Of a stretch of DNA of 64,000 bases, positions 23,707 to 32,663 are shown piece after piece; the first letter of the stretch is position 1; the number at the start of each line of letters is the position of its first letter. Source of the stretch: Oscillospiraceae bacterium (lineage in GTDB: Bacteria; Bacillota; Clostridia; Oscillospirales; Oscillospiraceae); contig JAAWDI010000046.1 of the NCBI GenBank assembly GCA_022793685.1, positions 1-64,000 on the forward strand, given 5' to 3'. A model generated the notes under the pieces. That model was given only the letters and a program-made list of their open reading frames with translations. It had not been told where the DNA came from and made no database searches. The translations under genes and the position numbers were made by a program.

Positions 23707-25041
23707 TTACAGGACGTAGCCCAGGCCGCTGCCCATGGCGAAACGGCGCTTACGGGCGAAGCTGCGGGGAGAGGTAACGCCCTCGCCGGTCGGGGTAGCA
23801 ATCGTGGGGGAGTTGGTGCCGGTGCCGCAGATGCCGAACGCAGCCAGAGTGGGGGCGTTCATCGCGCACACGGTGGTGTTCATGCGCTTACCGAACAGGG
23901 TAGCGCGATCCATACGGGCAGTCCAGATGGCAGAGGAGTGCCAGTTGCCGTGCTCAGCGGCCACAGCGCGCTCGACAGCCTCTTCAAAGTCCTTGCAGCG
24001 GACGAAGGGCAGGACGGGCATCATCTGCTCGGTCTGCACCAGGTTGTCCTCGTTCTTCGCCTCGAGGATAGCCAGACGGGGGTCGCCCTCAACGGGGATG
24101 CCCAGGTCCTTCAGGATGACAGCTGCATTCTTGCCGACATACTTCTTGTTGGTGGCGCGGCCGCCGTCGGGAGTCGCGATGGTGCACTTCTCGTTGGCGA
24201 TAGCAGCCTCTTCGGGGGTCAGCAGACGGTTGCCCAGAGCCACCATCTCTTTAATCAGCTCGTCGAACACGCTGTCAACAACGAAAACTTCCTTCTCAGC
24301 GATGCAGAGCAGGTTGTTGTCGAAAGAACCGCCCATGGTCAGACCCTGAGCGACAGCCTTGATGTCGGCAGTCTCGTCCACCACGACAGGGGGGTTGCCC
24401 GGGCCGGCCGCGATGACCTTCTTGCCGGAGGACATCAGGGTCTTCACCATGCCGGGGCCGCCGGTGCCCAGCAACAGCTTGACGGAGGGCCACTTCATGA
24501 TGACGTCCAGCGTCTCCATAGTGGGCTCGCCGGGCATGGTCAGCAGGTTGGCGGGGCCGCCGGCCTCCACGATAGCCTGGTTGGCCAGGTGGCAGGCATA
24601 TGCACAGCTCTTCTTGGCAGCGGGGTGGGCATTGAAGACCACAGCGTTGCCGGCAGCCAGGTTGCAGATGCCGTTGGCAAAGATGGTGGAGGAGGGGTTG
24701 GTGCAGGGGGTCACGGCGCCGACCAGGCCGTAGGGGGCATAGTAGTCGACAGTCAGGCCTTCGCTGCTGGCCAGCACCTCGTGGGTCAGAGCCTCAATGC
24801 CCTGAGTCAGGGTGAAAGAACCGCCGTTCTTCTGCAGCTTATCCTCATAACGGCCGTAACCGGTCTCCTCAAACTCCATCTTGGACAGCTCTTCCAGATG
24901 AGCCATACCCATCTTCTTCATGCTGTCAATCATAGCCTGACGCTGGGGAGTGCTGAACTTGGTAACCAGCTCTTTCTGCGCGGCCTCGGCGGCAGCCAGA
25001 GCCTCTTCGGCGGTTTCAAAAACGCCTAACAGTTTCTCCAT
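23707..25041 (-). CDS. CoA-acylating aldehyde dehydrogenase (PduP/EutE-like), unencapsulated type
   Basis: It oxidises a short-chain aldehyde to its acyl-CoA with NAD+ and CoA. The 444-residue protein carries the catalytic cysteine in SFDNNLLCIAEKEVFV, the cofactor segment KLLLGTGGPGMVKTLMSSGKK, GPGNPPVVVDETADI, and a C-terminal TPTGEGVTSPRSFARKRRF that resembles PduP/EutE ends. PduP normally has a short N-terminal targeting helix for the microcompartment; here the protein begins almost at the catalytic domain, and no shell-protein genes are nearby, so it is probably cytosolic. AGGAGG precedes the start. Gene order activase - this enzyme - phosphate acyltransferase suggests it uses the aldehyde made by the glycyl-radical enzymes. 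Confidence 0.92.
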   Translation of the reverse strand: MEKLLGVFETAEEALAAAEAAQKELVTKFSTPQRQAMIDSMKKMGMAHLEELSKMEFEETGYGRYEDKLQKNGGSFTLTQGIEALTHEVLASSEGLTVDYYAPYGLVGAVTPCTNPSSTIFANGICNLAAGNAVVFNAHPAAKKSCAYACHLANQAIVEAGGPANLLTMPGEPTMETLDVIMKWPSVKLLLGTGGPGMVKTLMSSGKKVIAAGPGNPPVVVDETADIKAVAQGLTMGGSFDNNLLCIAEKEVFVVDSVFDELIKEMVALGNRLLTPEEAAIANEKCTIATPDGGRATNKKYVGKNAAVILKDLGIPVEGDPRLAILEAKNEDNLVQTEQMMPVLPFVRCKDFEEAVERAVAAEHGNWHSSAIWTARMDRATLFGKRMNTTVCAMNAPTLAAFGICGTGTNSPTIATPTGEGVTSPRSFARKRRFAMGSGLGYVL

Positions 25042-25177
25042 GGGATTTTCCTCCTATAAATAAATTTTAGGTCTTCGCATGTTTGGGGGCCTACCGGCTC
25101 GCCAAAGATGCAGCCGGCACAGGCCGGTTTATTTATACCTGTCCACGGCGGACAGAGCATAAACCGTTGAGAAGGCT

Positions 25178-26194
25178 TTAGTGGATGCAGACGGGCAGTC
25201 CCATATCCTCCAGCAGGGTTTTAAGCTCCTGCATATACTCGTCCGTGGGGGGCACAGCCTCCATGATGGGGATGTCGTCCTGAATACGCTGCCACTTCAT
25301 CACGCCCAGATTGTGGTACGGCAACAGCTGAATCATGGTCACGGTGCCGGGGTTGATTTTCTCCAGCTCGCAGCAGAACTCGCCGGTCTTGCGGATGTTC
25401 TCCTTGGAGTCGTTGAACTGGGGAATCACAGGAATACGCACCTGCAGCTTGCCGCCTGCGGCAGCCAACTTCTTGGCATTCTCCAGAATAATTTCATTGG
25501 GAACGCCTACAACACGCTTGTGCAGGTCGTTGTCCATGTGCTTCAGGTCATAGAGATAGAGGTCGGCATAGGGAACGGTCTTCTCCAGCAGTTCCCACTT
25601 GCAGTAGCCGGTGGTATCCAGCGCGGTGTTGATGTCCTTCTCCTTCAGCGCCTTTAGCAGCGCGATGGTAAAATCGGGCTGAGACATGGCCTCACCGCCG
25701 GAGACGGTGACGCCGCCGCCGGAGTGGTCATAGAAGGGCTTATCCTTGGAAACGCGCTCCACGATTTCTTCCACGGTATAATCGGTGCCGCACATATAGA
25801 GGGCGTCGGGATGGCAGACCGCCGCGCAGTCGCCGCAGTTGGTGCAGACCTTACGGTCGATATGTATCTTCTGGACGGGAGTCTCCACCATGCGGTCGCG
25901 GCCAATGCCGTTCTCGTCCACTTCGCTTTCCTTCACCATGCTGGTGGTCAGCTCACCGTAAGAGATAGCGCCCAGCTTACAGGCGTTGACGCAGGCGTCT
26001 TCACACTTCTGGGTGCCGATGCAGCGCATGGCCATCCAGGCCAGCTGGCTCTCAAACGCCTGAGACTCCGGGCTGTGGCACCACGGGCAGCGCAGGGGGC
26101 AGCCCTTCAGGAATACGGTGGTGCGGATGCCGGGGCCGTCCTGTACGGAGAAGCCCTGAATATCATAGGTCTTACCAGTCAATTTCTTTTCCAT
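25178..26194 (-). CDS. Glycyl-radical enzyme activating protein (radical SAM)
   Basis: A 338-residue activase that uses SAM and a 4Fe-4S cluster to generate the glycyl radical on the adjacent enzymes. The SAM-cluster motif is GCPLRCPWCHSPES (CxxxCxxC) near residue 31. An inserted two-cluster ferredoxin domain follows (CIGTQKCEDACVNAC and CTNCGDCAAVCHPDAL), as in activases of dehydratase-type enzymes and unlike PflA. The GGE motif reads VTVSGGEAMSQPDF, with Ala where many have Pro. Later YDLKHMD and VRIPVIPQFND are family elements. It is the only activase in the locus and presumably serves both glycyl-radical enzymes. Confidence 0.94.
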   Translation of the reverse strand: MEKKLTGKTYDIQGFSVQDGPGIRTTVFLKGCPLRCPWCHSPESQAFESQLAWMAMRCIGTQKCEDACVNACKLGAISYGELTTSMVKESEVDENGIGRDRMVETPVQKIHIDRKVCTNCGDCAAVCHPDALYMCGTDYTVEEIVERVSKDKPFYDHSGGGVTVSGGEAMSQPDFTIALLKALKEKDINTALDTTGYCKWELLEKTVPYADLYLYDLKHMDNDLHKRVVGVPNEIILENAKKLAAAGGKLQVRIPVIPQFNDSKENIRKTGEFCCELEKINPGTVTMIQLLPYHNLGVMKWQRIQDDIPIMEAVPPTDEYMQELKTLLEDMGLPVCIH

Positions 26195-26428
26195 TGATTT
26201 CCCCTCACAATACCTTTCTTTATGCGTTCTCTATGCGATGGAGCGACTCCCGTATCTTGTGAAAAACAAGACGTGCCGGGGCTTCCACGGCGCTGCCGCA
26301 GCGCTTCTATTCCGCGGCGGCTCCTCAAACCTCCATGCGAATTTATTATACACGTCCATGCACTTTTTTGCAAGGCATTTTTCCTGTTTTCCCGCTCCTG
26401 CAACCCTCACAAATATTTGTAGAATTGG

Positions 26429-26465
26429 GTAGGGGCGCGGCGCTTCTCCGGCGCCGCGCCCCTAC
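26429..26465. repeat. Long GC-rich palindrome between the first glycyl-radical enzyme gene and its activase gene
   Basis: A perfect 15-bp inverted repeat (GTAGGGGCGCGGCGC / GCGCCGCGCCCCTAC, 7-nt loop) has no U-run on the minus strand, so it is not a normal terminator. ATTTGTAG and CTACAAAT flank it and extend the symmetry. Clostridial genomes often carry dispersed GTAGGGGCG... palindromes, so a mobile intergenic repeat is the best guess. The rest of the 298-bp gap (26195-26492) holds the activase ribosome site (GAGGGG) and nothing else I can recognise. Confidence 0.6.
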
Positions 26466-26492
26466 AAATCCTGGAAATATGAAAACGCAAGC

Positions 26493-28928
26493 TTACAGAG
26501 CCAGCTCCGTGCGGCGAATCAGGTCGTCCTGCGCGTCCTTGAACACCTCGACAAAGTAGGCCGAGAAGCCCGCGATACGCACCACCAAATCCTGATAAGC
26601 GGCTGGGTCCTCCTGCGCCGCCCGCATAGTGTCGGCGGAAACAATGTTCATCTGAAGCTGCATACCGCCCAGATGGAAGAAGTAGGTCTCCATCAGCGCG
26701 CGGAGCTTCGCCTTGCCCGCGTCGCTGTTCACCGCAGAGGGGTGGAACTTCATGTTCAGCAGGGTGCCGTTGGAGAAGTCGGTCTGGTCAATGCAGGACA
26801 CCGACTTCAACTCAGCGGTGGGGCCGTTTTTGTCCATCTGCTGTACGGCAGACATGCCGTCGGACAGCGGAGCCATGGCACTGCGGCCGTCAGGGGTAGC
26901 CCAGGTGCCGAAGCCGAACAGCACGTTCATGGTGACAGGGTACAGGCCCGCGCTGACGCGGCCGCGGGGGCCGGAGGCCTGATTGCTGTAATCAGCCCAG
27001 ACCTTGGCGGCCCATGCAACGTATTTGTCGGCCTCGGCGTCGGCGTTGCCGTAGTGGGGGCACTCGCCGATGATGTACTGCTGAAGCTCCTCATAGCCCT
27101 TCCAGTTGGCCATGATGGCGTCGTACAGCTCACGGGTGGTGCACTTCTTGGTTTTGAAGCACAAGAAGTCGATGATGTTCATGCTGTCCGCCACGTTGCC
27201 GATGCCCACGCCGGCGGTGCCGGTGGAGTTGTATTTGGAGCCGCCGTAGGTCACGTCCATGCCCTTCTCCATGCAGCCAACCATGCTGGCAGAGACAACG
27301 GGCTGGGGCAGGGTCTCACGGTAGACGTACTCAAAGGCGTTGGTGCAGTTCAAGTCCCAGCGAATCCAGAACTCCATCTGTTTGCGGAACGCCTCCTTGA
27401 CCTCCTCCATGCTGGTCATCTCATAGAGATAGCCGGTGGCGGGGCCTTGCTGGGGCCGCAGGCTGCCGTCGGGCAGGGGCATGGGGTTCTGGCCGTTGTT
27501 AATGGCCATCAGCAGACCGTTGACCATGTTCATAAAGCTCTCGGTGCCGTTGCCGCCGCAGGCAGGCCACTCGTTGCCGCAGCCCGCGGGCTCCACGCAG
27601 CCGATGATGCAATAGTCCAGCATATCTTCCTCGTTGTTGTCCAAACGGCCCGCCTTTTTCAGGGACTCAATAACCACGGGGTCGGAGTAGAAGGAGGGCA
27701 CGCCGCCCGCCATCTTGTTGACCTCAAGAGCGCACTCCCACAGTTCGTCCGGAGTGCCAGGATGCAGGCGCAGGGACTGCGGGGGGTCGTGGAGCTTCAT
27801 TCGGCCCGCCGCCTCAAGGCACATATAGGTGACCACGTTGGTGGCGTCCTTGCCGTCGCGAGTTTGGCCGCCCAAGGTGAAGTTCTGACCGGAGGTATAG
27901 CCGGGCACGGACAGAGTGGGGCCTTCGCTCCACGGCTTGTTCAGCTCGGCCACCTTCAGCATGAAGCAGTCCAGAATCTCCTGGCCCTGAGCACGGGTCA
28001 TCTTGCCGGAGGCGATGTCCGCCTCGGCCAAATGGCCCAGATATTGGTCGACGCGGCCCAAGCTGGTGCCGTGAAGGTTGGCGTCCATCATGACGCAAAG
28101 CTGGTACATCCACAGGGCCTGCACGCCCTCGTGGAAGTCGCGGGCGCCGTGGCGCATGACCCACGCGCAGTTCTGGGAAATCTTCTCCAGCTCCGCCTTG
28201 CGGACACTGTCGGTCTCCTTGGCGGCCAGCTCGGCAGCATAGGCGCTGTAACGCTCCGCAAAGGTGAAGAAGCCCTCGCACACTACCTTGATGGCACGAT
28301 AGAAATTGTACTGGTCGATGGTCTTGCCGTAGATGCCGTTGTCTTCCAGCTCCTTAATCTTGGCGACAGCCTGCTGGTAGGTTTCCTCAAAGCCCTCGTT
28401 GACAGCCTTGTTGTAGTTGGCGCAGAAGTGGCCCACGGGTTGGGCGCCCTGACCCTGCGCGCCCATGTTGCAGCAGCCATTGTCGGCCAGGGCGTGATAG
28501 GCCTCCGGGATGTAGGGGTTGAAGCGGTCCAGCATGGAGTGGTTCAGCCAGAACTGGCCGTGGTCGAGCACATACTGGCGGGTCTCCTCGCTGCAAATGT
28601 AAGGGTCGTTCTTGCGCTCCATCAGGGAACGGCTCTCCAAGTCGCGGATGAGCCAATCCACGGAGTTTTCAGGGAACATGGCGGCGGCGCGGAACTTGGT
28701 GACCATAGCACCGACAATCAGCTCGCCCTCGTCGATGAAGCAGGGCAGCTTCTCGCACAGGTTCTTGAAGTTATAAGCGCGTTTCAGGATGCCGGTGAGG
28801 TTGTCATGCTCCTCATAGAACTCGGTGACGATTTTGAACCGGTTCAAGTCCAGCTCAGGCGTGACGGAACGGTACTTCTCGCGAATCTTCTGCACGCGCT
28901 CCGTCATGGGTTGAAATGTGTACGACAT
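26493..28928 (-). CDS. Glycyl-radical enzyme 1, dehydratase/lyase type, substrate unassigned
   Basis: The protein has 811 residues. The radical loop near the C-terminus is VVRIAGFSAYFVEVF (Gly radical in RIAGFSAYF), and the thiyl-radical active-site loop is DYCIIGCVEPAGCGNEWPAC, with Cys-x-Glu as in eliminases rather than the Cys-Cys pair of pyruvate formate-lyase. Compared with glycerol/propanediol dehydratase as I remember it, the serine in NGHSISLGR is Gly here (NLHGTSLGR) and the GWHD aspartate after GCVEP is missing (EWPACGG). It therefore seems not to be a diol dehydratase. N-terminal LDLNRFKIVTEFYEEH and AAAMFPENSVDWL are shared with the paralogue next door. AGGAGG precedes the start. 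The substrate could be a sulfonate, diol, amine or carboxylate; I cannot tell. Confidence 0.93.
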   Translation of the reverse strand: MSYTFQPMTERVQKIREKYRSVTPELDLNRFKIVTEFYEEHDNLTGILKRAYNFKNLCEKLPCFIDEGELIVGAMVTKFRAAAMFPENSVDWLIRDLESRSLMERKNDPYICSEETRQYVLDHGQFWLNHSMLDRFNPYIPEAYHALADNGCCNMGAQGQGAQPVGHFCANYNKAVNEGFEETYQQAVAKIKELEDNGIYGKTIDQYNFYRAIKVVCEGFFTFAERYSAYAAELAAKETDSVRKAELEKISQNCAWVMRHGARDFHEGVQALWMYQLCVMMDANLHGTSLGRVDQYLGHLAEADIASGKMTRAQGQEILDCFMLKVAELNKPWSEGPTLSVPGYTSGQNFTLGGQTRDGKDATNVVTYMCLEAAGRMKLHDPPQSLRLHPGTPDELWECALEVNKMAGGVPSFYSDPVVIESLKKAGRLDNNEEDMLDYCIIGCVEPAGCGNEWPACGGNGTESFMNMVNGLLMAINNGQNPMPLPDGSLRPQQGPATGYLYEMTSMEEVKEAFRKQMEFWIRWDLNCTNAFEYVYRETLPQPVVSASMVGCMEKGMDVTYGGSKYNSTGTAGVGIGNVADSMNIIDFLCFKTKKCTTRELYDAIMANWKGYEELQQYIIGECPHYGNADAEADKYVAWAAKVWADYSNQASGPRGRVSAGLYPVTMNVLFGFGTWATPDGRSAMAPLSDGMSAVQQMDKNGPTAELKSVSCIDQTDFSNGTLLNMKFHPSAVNSDAGKAKLRALMETYFFHLGGMQLQMNIVSADTMRAAQEDPAAYQDLVVRIAGFSAYFVEVFKDAQDDLIRRTELAL

Positions 28929-29051
28929 GATGGCATTGCCTCCTTTTATTTTTGTCGTCAGCTTTGATAGAATACCACAAAAACATTGTTAATTTCAACG
29001 CTTTCTTTGTGTATCATAAAACAATTTTATTGCAAGAATATGAACTTTTTG

Positions 29052-29087
29052 AAAAAAGCGCCGCACCCAAGTGGGTGCGCCGCTTTC
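29052..29087 (-). terminator. Terminator after glycyl-radical enzyme 2 gene
   Basis: AAAAGCGCCGCACCC and GGGTGCGCCGCTTT form a 14-bp stem with one mismatch, followed by TTTTT on the minus strand, between the two glycyl-radical enzyme genes. Confidence 0.8.
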
Positions 29088-29121
29088 GGAAACATCGCTT
29101 TTCGCAGTTTCTCTGTTTTGC

Positions 29122-31551
29122 TTAAAGGCCCTGCTCTGTGCGGCGAATCAGGTCGTCCTGGCTGTCCTTAAAGACTTCCACGAAGTAGGCGGAGAAGCCG
29201 GCCACACGCACGACCAGGTCGCGGTATTTGTCTGGATTCTGCTGGGCATCACGCAGCGTGTCGACGGAAACAATATTCAACTGCAGCTGCATGCCACCCA
29301 TGGCGAAAAAGTAAGTGTTCATCAGGTCAATCAGCTTCTGCTTGCCCTCTTCACTGTTGACGGCAGAGGGATGGAACTTCATATTTTGCAGAATACCGTT
29401 GCCATAAAGGTTCTGCGGCACCTTCGCCATGGAGGTCAGCGCGGCGGTGGGGCCGCTCTTGTCCATGCCCTGCACCGCACCGATGCCGTCGGACAGCGGA
29501 GTGTGCGCCCGGCGGCCATCCGGGGTAGCCCAAGTGCCGTAGCCGAACAGTACGTTCAGAGTAACCGGGTAGCAGCCCACGGACAGCGGACCACGGGGGC
29601 CATGGAAAGAGGTTCCGATTTTGGCATAGCTCTCCATCACGAAGGTAGCGTACTTATCCACCTCGGGGTCTGCGTTGCCGTAACGGGGGCACTCACCGTT
29701 GATGTAGTTCAGCATCTCCTCATAGCCTTCCCAGTTGGCCATGACGGCGTCATACAGCTCACGGGTGGTGTACTTTTTGGTCTTGAAGCATACATGGTCG
29801 ATGATAGCAAGGCAGTCCACCACATTGCCCACGCCCACGCAGCTCAGGCCGGTGGAGTTGTACTTGGAGCCGCCGTCCATAACGTCCATGCCCTTTTCCA
29901 TGCAGCCGCCCATGGTGGCGGACACGACAGGCTGGGGCAGAATGTTGGGAGCGATGGACTCGAAGATATTGCGCAGGTTCACGTCCCATGTGGTCCAGAA
30001 GCGAATCTGATCCTCATAAGCTTTCATGACCTCCTCAATGGAATTCATCTCATACAGGTAGCCGGTGGCGGGGCCAAACTGCGGGCCGGGCTTGCCATCC
30101 GGGGAAGGCATAGGATTATAGCCGTTGTTAATAGCCATCAGGAAGCCGTTGACAATATTGGTATAGGTTTCAGTGCCGTTGCCGCCGCAGGCAGGCCACT
30201 CCTGACCGCCCAGAGAAGGCTCCACACAACCGATTAAGCAGTAGTCCCACGCGTCCTCCTTGCCGATACGGCCGGTTCTGGTAAGAGCATCGATAACCAC
30301 ATCGTCAGAGTAGAAAGAAGGTACGCCGCCCGCACGCTTGGTAACCTCAATAGCGCAGTCCCACAGCTCTTTCGGGGTGTTCCTGTGGATACGCAGAGCC
30401 TGCGGGGGGTCGTGCAGCAGCAGACGACCCGCCGCCTCAAGGCACATGTAGGTGCAGACGTTGGTGGCGTCGTTGCCGTCTTTGTCCACGCCGCCCAAGG
30501 TGAACAGCTGGCCGTTGGTGTAGCCGGGGTTGGCCAGAACCGCGCCCGCAGACCAAGGCTTATTCAACTCGGCTACCTTCAGATAATACATATCCATGAT
30601 TTCCTGAGCTTCTTCACGGGTCAGCTTGCCGGAAGCCAAATCAGCCTCGGCATACTTGCCCAGGTACTGGTCCACACGACCCATGGAGGTGCCGTGCATG
30701 TTGGCGTCCAGCATGACGCACATCTCATAGAACCACAGTGCCTGAACCGCCTCGTAGAAATCACGGGCAGGGTTCTCAACGACCCAGTCCAGCGTGACAG
30801 CCAGCTTCTCCAGTTCAGCCTTGCGCTTGGCGTCCTTCTCCTTCTTTGCCAAATCGGCGCAGTGGGCGGAGTAACGCTTGGCCAGCGTAATCATACCCTC
30901 GCAGACGATAGAGATGGAGCGGTAGAAGTTGTACTGGCGGGCGGTGGTGCCCACCATGCCGGTGCCTTCCAGCTCCTTGATTTTAGCGTCAGCCTCCGCC
31001 TTGATGGCCTTGAAGCCCTTGTCAACGGCCTTGCGATAGCCGGTGCAGAAGTGACCCACAGGCTGAGCGTTCTGACCCTGGGGACCGTAGCCGCAGCAAC
31101 CATTGCCAGCCAGATGGTCACGGTAAATTTCAGGGATATAAGAGTTCATCTTGGCGCTCATGCACTCCTGCATCCAGAAATCCACGGTACTCAGGACGTA
31201 CTCACGCACCTCATCAGGCACAATGTAAGGGTCGGTTTCACGTTCCCACAGCAGGCCGCTGGTCAGTTCTTCCTTCAGCCAGTCCACCGAGTTTTCAGGG
31301 AACATGGCGGCGGCGCGGTACTTGGCGGTCAGGCTGCCCACGATGATTTCGCCGTCGTTGACGTGGGGGGGCATCTTTTCGCACAGGTTCTTGAAGTTGT
31401 ACGCCCGCTTCAGAGCACCGGTAATGTCACGGTGCTCCATGTAGAATTCCGTTACCAGCTTATAGCGGTTCAGGTCCAGTTCAGGCTGGGTGTTGCGGTA
31501 GCGCTCACGCATCGCAGCCACACGGGGGGCAATGGGGCTAAACTGATACAT
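29122..31551 (-). CDS. Glycyl-radical enzyme 2, paralogue of enzyme 1, substrate unassigned
   Basis: The ORF track starts at 31716, but ATG at 31549-31551 (MYQFSPIAPRVAAMRERYRN) aligns with the neighbour's start and has GGAGGT upstream; the true length is 809 residues. The radical loop is VVRVAGFSAYFVEVF and the active-site loop DYCLIGCVEPSLGGQEWPAC. It shares with enzyme 1 the blocks LDLNRYKLVTEFYMEH, AAAMFPENSVDWLKEEL, QGQNAQPVGHFCTGYRKAV, QYNFYRSISIVCEG and HGTSMGRVDQYLGKY, so the pair arose by duplication and differs mainly in peripheral segments. The EWPACGGNGTE sequence after GCVEP distinguishes both from diol dehydratases. It is separated from enzyme 1 by a terminator, suggesting independent expression and different substrates. 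Two LysR genes lie upstream. Confidence 0.93.
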   Translation of the reverse strand: MYQFSPIAPRVAAMRERYRNTQPELDLNRYKLVTEFYMEHRDITGALKRAYNFKNLCEKMPPHVNDGEIIVGSLTAKYRAAAMFPENSVDWLKEELTSGLLWERETDPYIVPDEVREYVLSTVDFWMQECMSAKMNSYIPEIYRDHLAGNGCCGYGPQGQNAQPVGHFCTGYRKAVDKGFKAIKAEADAKIKELEGTGMVGTTARQYNFYRSISIVCEGMITLAKRYSAHCADLAKKEKDAKRKAELEKLAVTLDWVVENPARDFYEAVQALWFYEMCVMLDANMHGTSMGRVDQYLGKYAEADLASGKLTREEAQEIMDMYYLKVAELNKPWSAGAVLANPGYTNGQLFTLGGVDKDGNDATNVCTYMCLEAAGRLLLHDPPQALRIHRNTPKELWDCAIEVTKRAGGVPSFYSDDVVIDALTRTGRIGKEDAWDYCLIGCVEPSLGGQEWPACGGNGTETYTNIVNGFLMAINNGYNPMPSPDGKPGPQFGPATGYLYEMNSIEEVMKAYEDQIRFWTTWDVNLRNIFESIAPNILPQPVVSATMGGCMEKGMDVMDGGSKYNSTGLSCVGVGNVVDCLAIIDHVCFKTKKYTTRELYDAVMANWEGYEEMLNYINGECPRYGNADPEVDKYATFVMESYAKIGTSFHGPRGPLSVGCYPVTLNVLFGYGTWATPDGRRAHTPLSDGIGAVQGMDKSGPTAALTSMAKVPQNLYGNGILQNMKFHPSAVNSEEGKQKLIDLMNTYFFAMGGMQLQLNIVSVDTLRDAQQNPDKYRDLVVRVAGFSAYFVEVFKDSQDDLIRRTEQGL

Positions 31552-31763
31552 GCTTAAATACCTCCATTTTTTTGATATACACAGGCAGCCGTCCGGCGGC
31601 AGTTTTCTGCGCCGGAACGCCCGGTTATTCCATTTTTGTTCCGCCGGGTCGCTTTTTATCGACTTTTTCCTATGATGAATTGTAGCACGGGGGCAGCGCC
31701 CGTGTAAAATACACAAAAGCTAACCCTTCATAGGCGCAAAACTATATAACCCATACAAATCCC

Positions 31764-32660
31764 TTATACTTGGCCATATAATTCCTCTATGCTCTGCTGC
31801 AGGCAACCGAGAAACCGCAGGAAGGTGCCGCTTTTCAGACCGAACAGCGCCTGAATCCCCACCTCCACACCGGGCAGCTCTCGCCACGTCAGCGCCGGGT
31901 CGTTACACAGATAGCTGACATCAAAAAAGACGGCGGCTCCCAGTCCGGCCGCAGCGGCGTTAAGCATTCCCGAAATAGAATTTGTCTGGGAACACCGAGC
32001 CGGGTCTAAACCATGATGCTCTAACACTTTGGAAAAATACTCGTAGTAGTCCACGTCCCCCTCCGGGCGGACGGTTATCAAATTGCAGTCGGGCAGGTTC
32101 AGCTCTCCCTTTTCCACCTTCAGCTCATCCGGCGCCCCGGAAAAAAGCACCGCCTTGCTGCGGCAAAGAGGAACCGCCTCCAGCATCCGTCCGTCAGTGG
32201 AGACATATTCCGGCAGCACGACCACATCGGCATCTCCCGACTTGAACATACTCCACAGCTCTTTCACGTCGGCACGCATCAGGATAACCTCGTTGCCCTG
32301 CTCCGCCGCCTGATAATTGGCAATGGCGTCCTTCAGCGCCGGAATGCGGCTGACGCTCAGGCCGCGCATAATGGCGATGCCCACCTTTTTCCGTCCGCCC
32401 ACGTTGCCGCTGCGGGAACGCGCTACCGACAGCTTTATCTGGTCGCGGACGCCCCGCAGGGTGTGATACATCAGCACGCCTTCCGGCGTGAGGGACACAG
32501 CAGAGCGGTTCCGTTCCAGCAGGGAAAAGCCAAGACTTTCCTCCAGCAGCTTGATGTGCTTGGAAAGGGTAGGCTGGGAAATGGACATCTGTTCCGCCGC
32601 ACGGGAAAAGTTCAGCGTTTCCGCCACGGCGAGAAAGCTGCCAACCTGCATTTCCGTCAT
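31764..32660 (-). CDS. LysR-family transcriptional regulator A
   Basis: A 298-residue regulator with an N-terminal winged HTH (MQVGSFLAVAETLNFSRAAE; MSISQPTLSKHIKLLEESLG; LERNRSAVSLTPEG) and a periplasmic-binding-like effector domain. It lies upstream of the second glycyl-radical enzyme in the same orientation, starting 3 bp after the stop of a second LysR gene. The two LysR genes are therefore likely cotranscribed. It is the obvious candidate activator of the glycyl-radical genes, but LysR genes are more often divergent from their targets, so the target is not certain. The effector is unknown. Confidence 0.92.
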   Translation of the reverse strand: MTEMQVGSFLAVAETLNFSRAAEQMSISQPTLSKHIKLLEESLGFSLLERNRSAVSLTPEGVLMYHTLRGVRDQIKLSVARSRSGNVGGRKKVGIAIMRGLSVSRIPALKDAIANYQAAEQGNEVILMRADVKELWSMFKSGDADVVVLPEYVSTDGRMLEAVPLCRSKAVLFSGAPDELKVEKGELNLPDCNLITVRPEGDVDYYEYFSKVLEHHGLDPARCSQTNSISGMLNAAAAGLGAAVFFDVSYLCNDPALTWRELPGVEVGIQALFGLKSGTFLRFLGCLQQSIEELYGQV

Positions 32661-32663
32661 GGC

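Noticed and set aside
26493-28928. Glycerol or propanediol dehydratase assignment for glycyl-radical enzyme 1
   Set aside because: The aldehyde dehydrogenase context would fit, but the Ser and Asp that I recall as diol ligands are replaced (HGTSLGR; EWPACGG in place of GWHD), and no microcompartment genes are present.
26493-31551. Pyruvate formate-lyase assignment for the two glycyl-radical enzymes
   Set aside because: PFL has two adjacent active-site cysteines. These proteins have GCVEP with a Glu two residues after a single Cys, the hallmark of dehydratases and C-S/C-N/C-C lyases.
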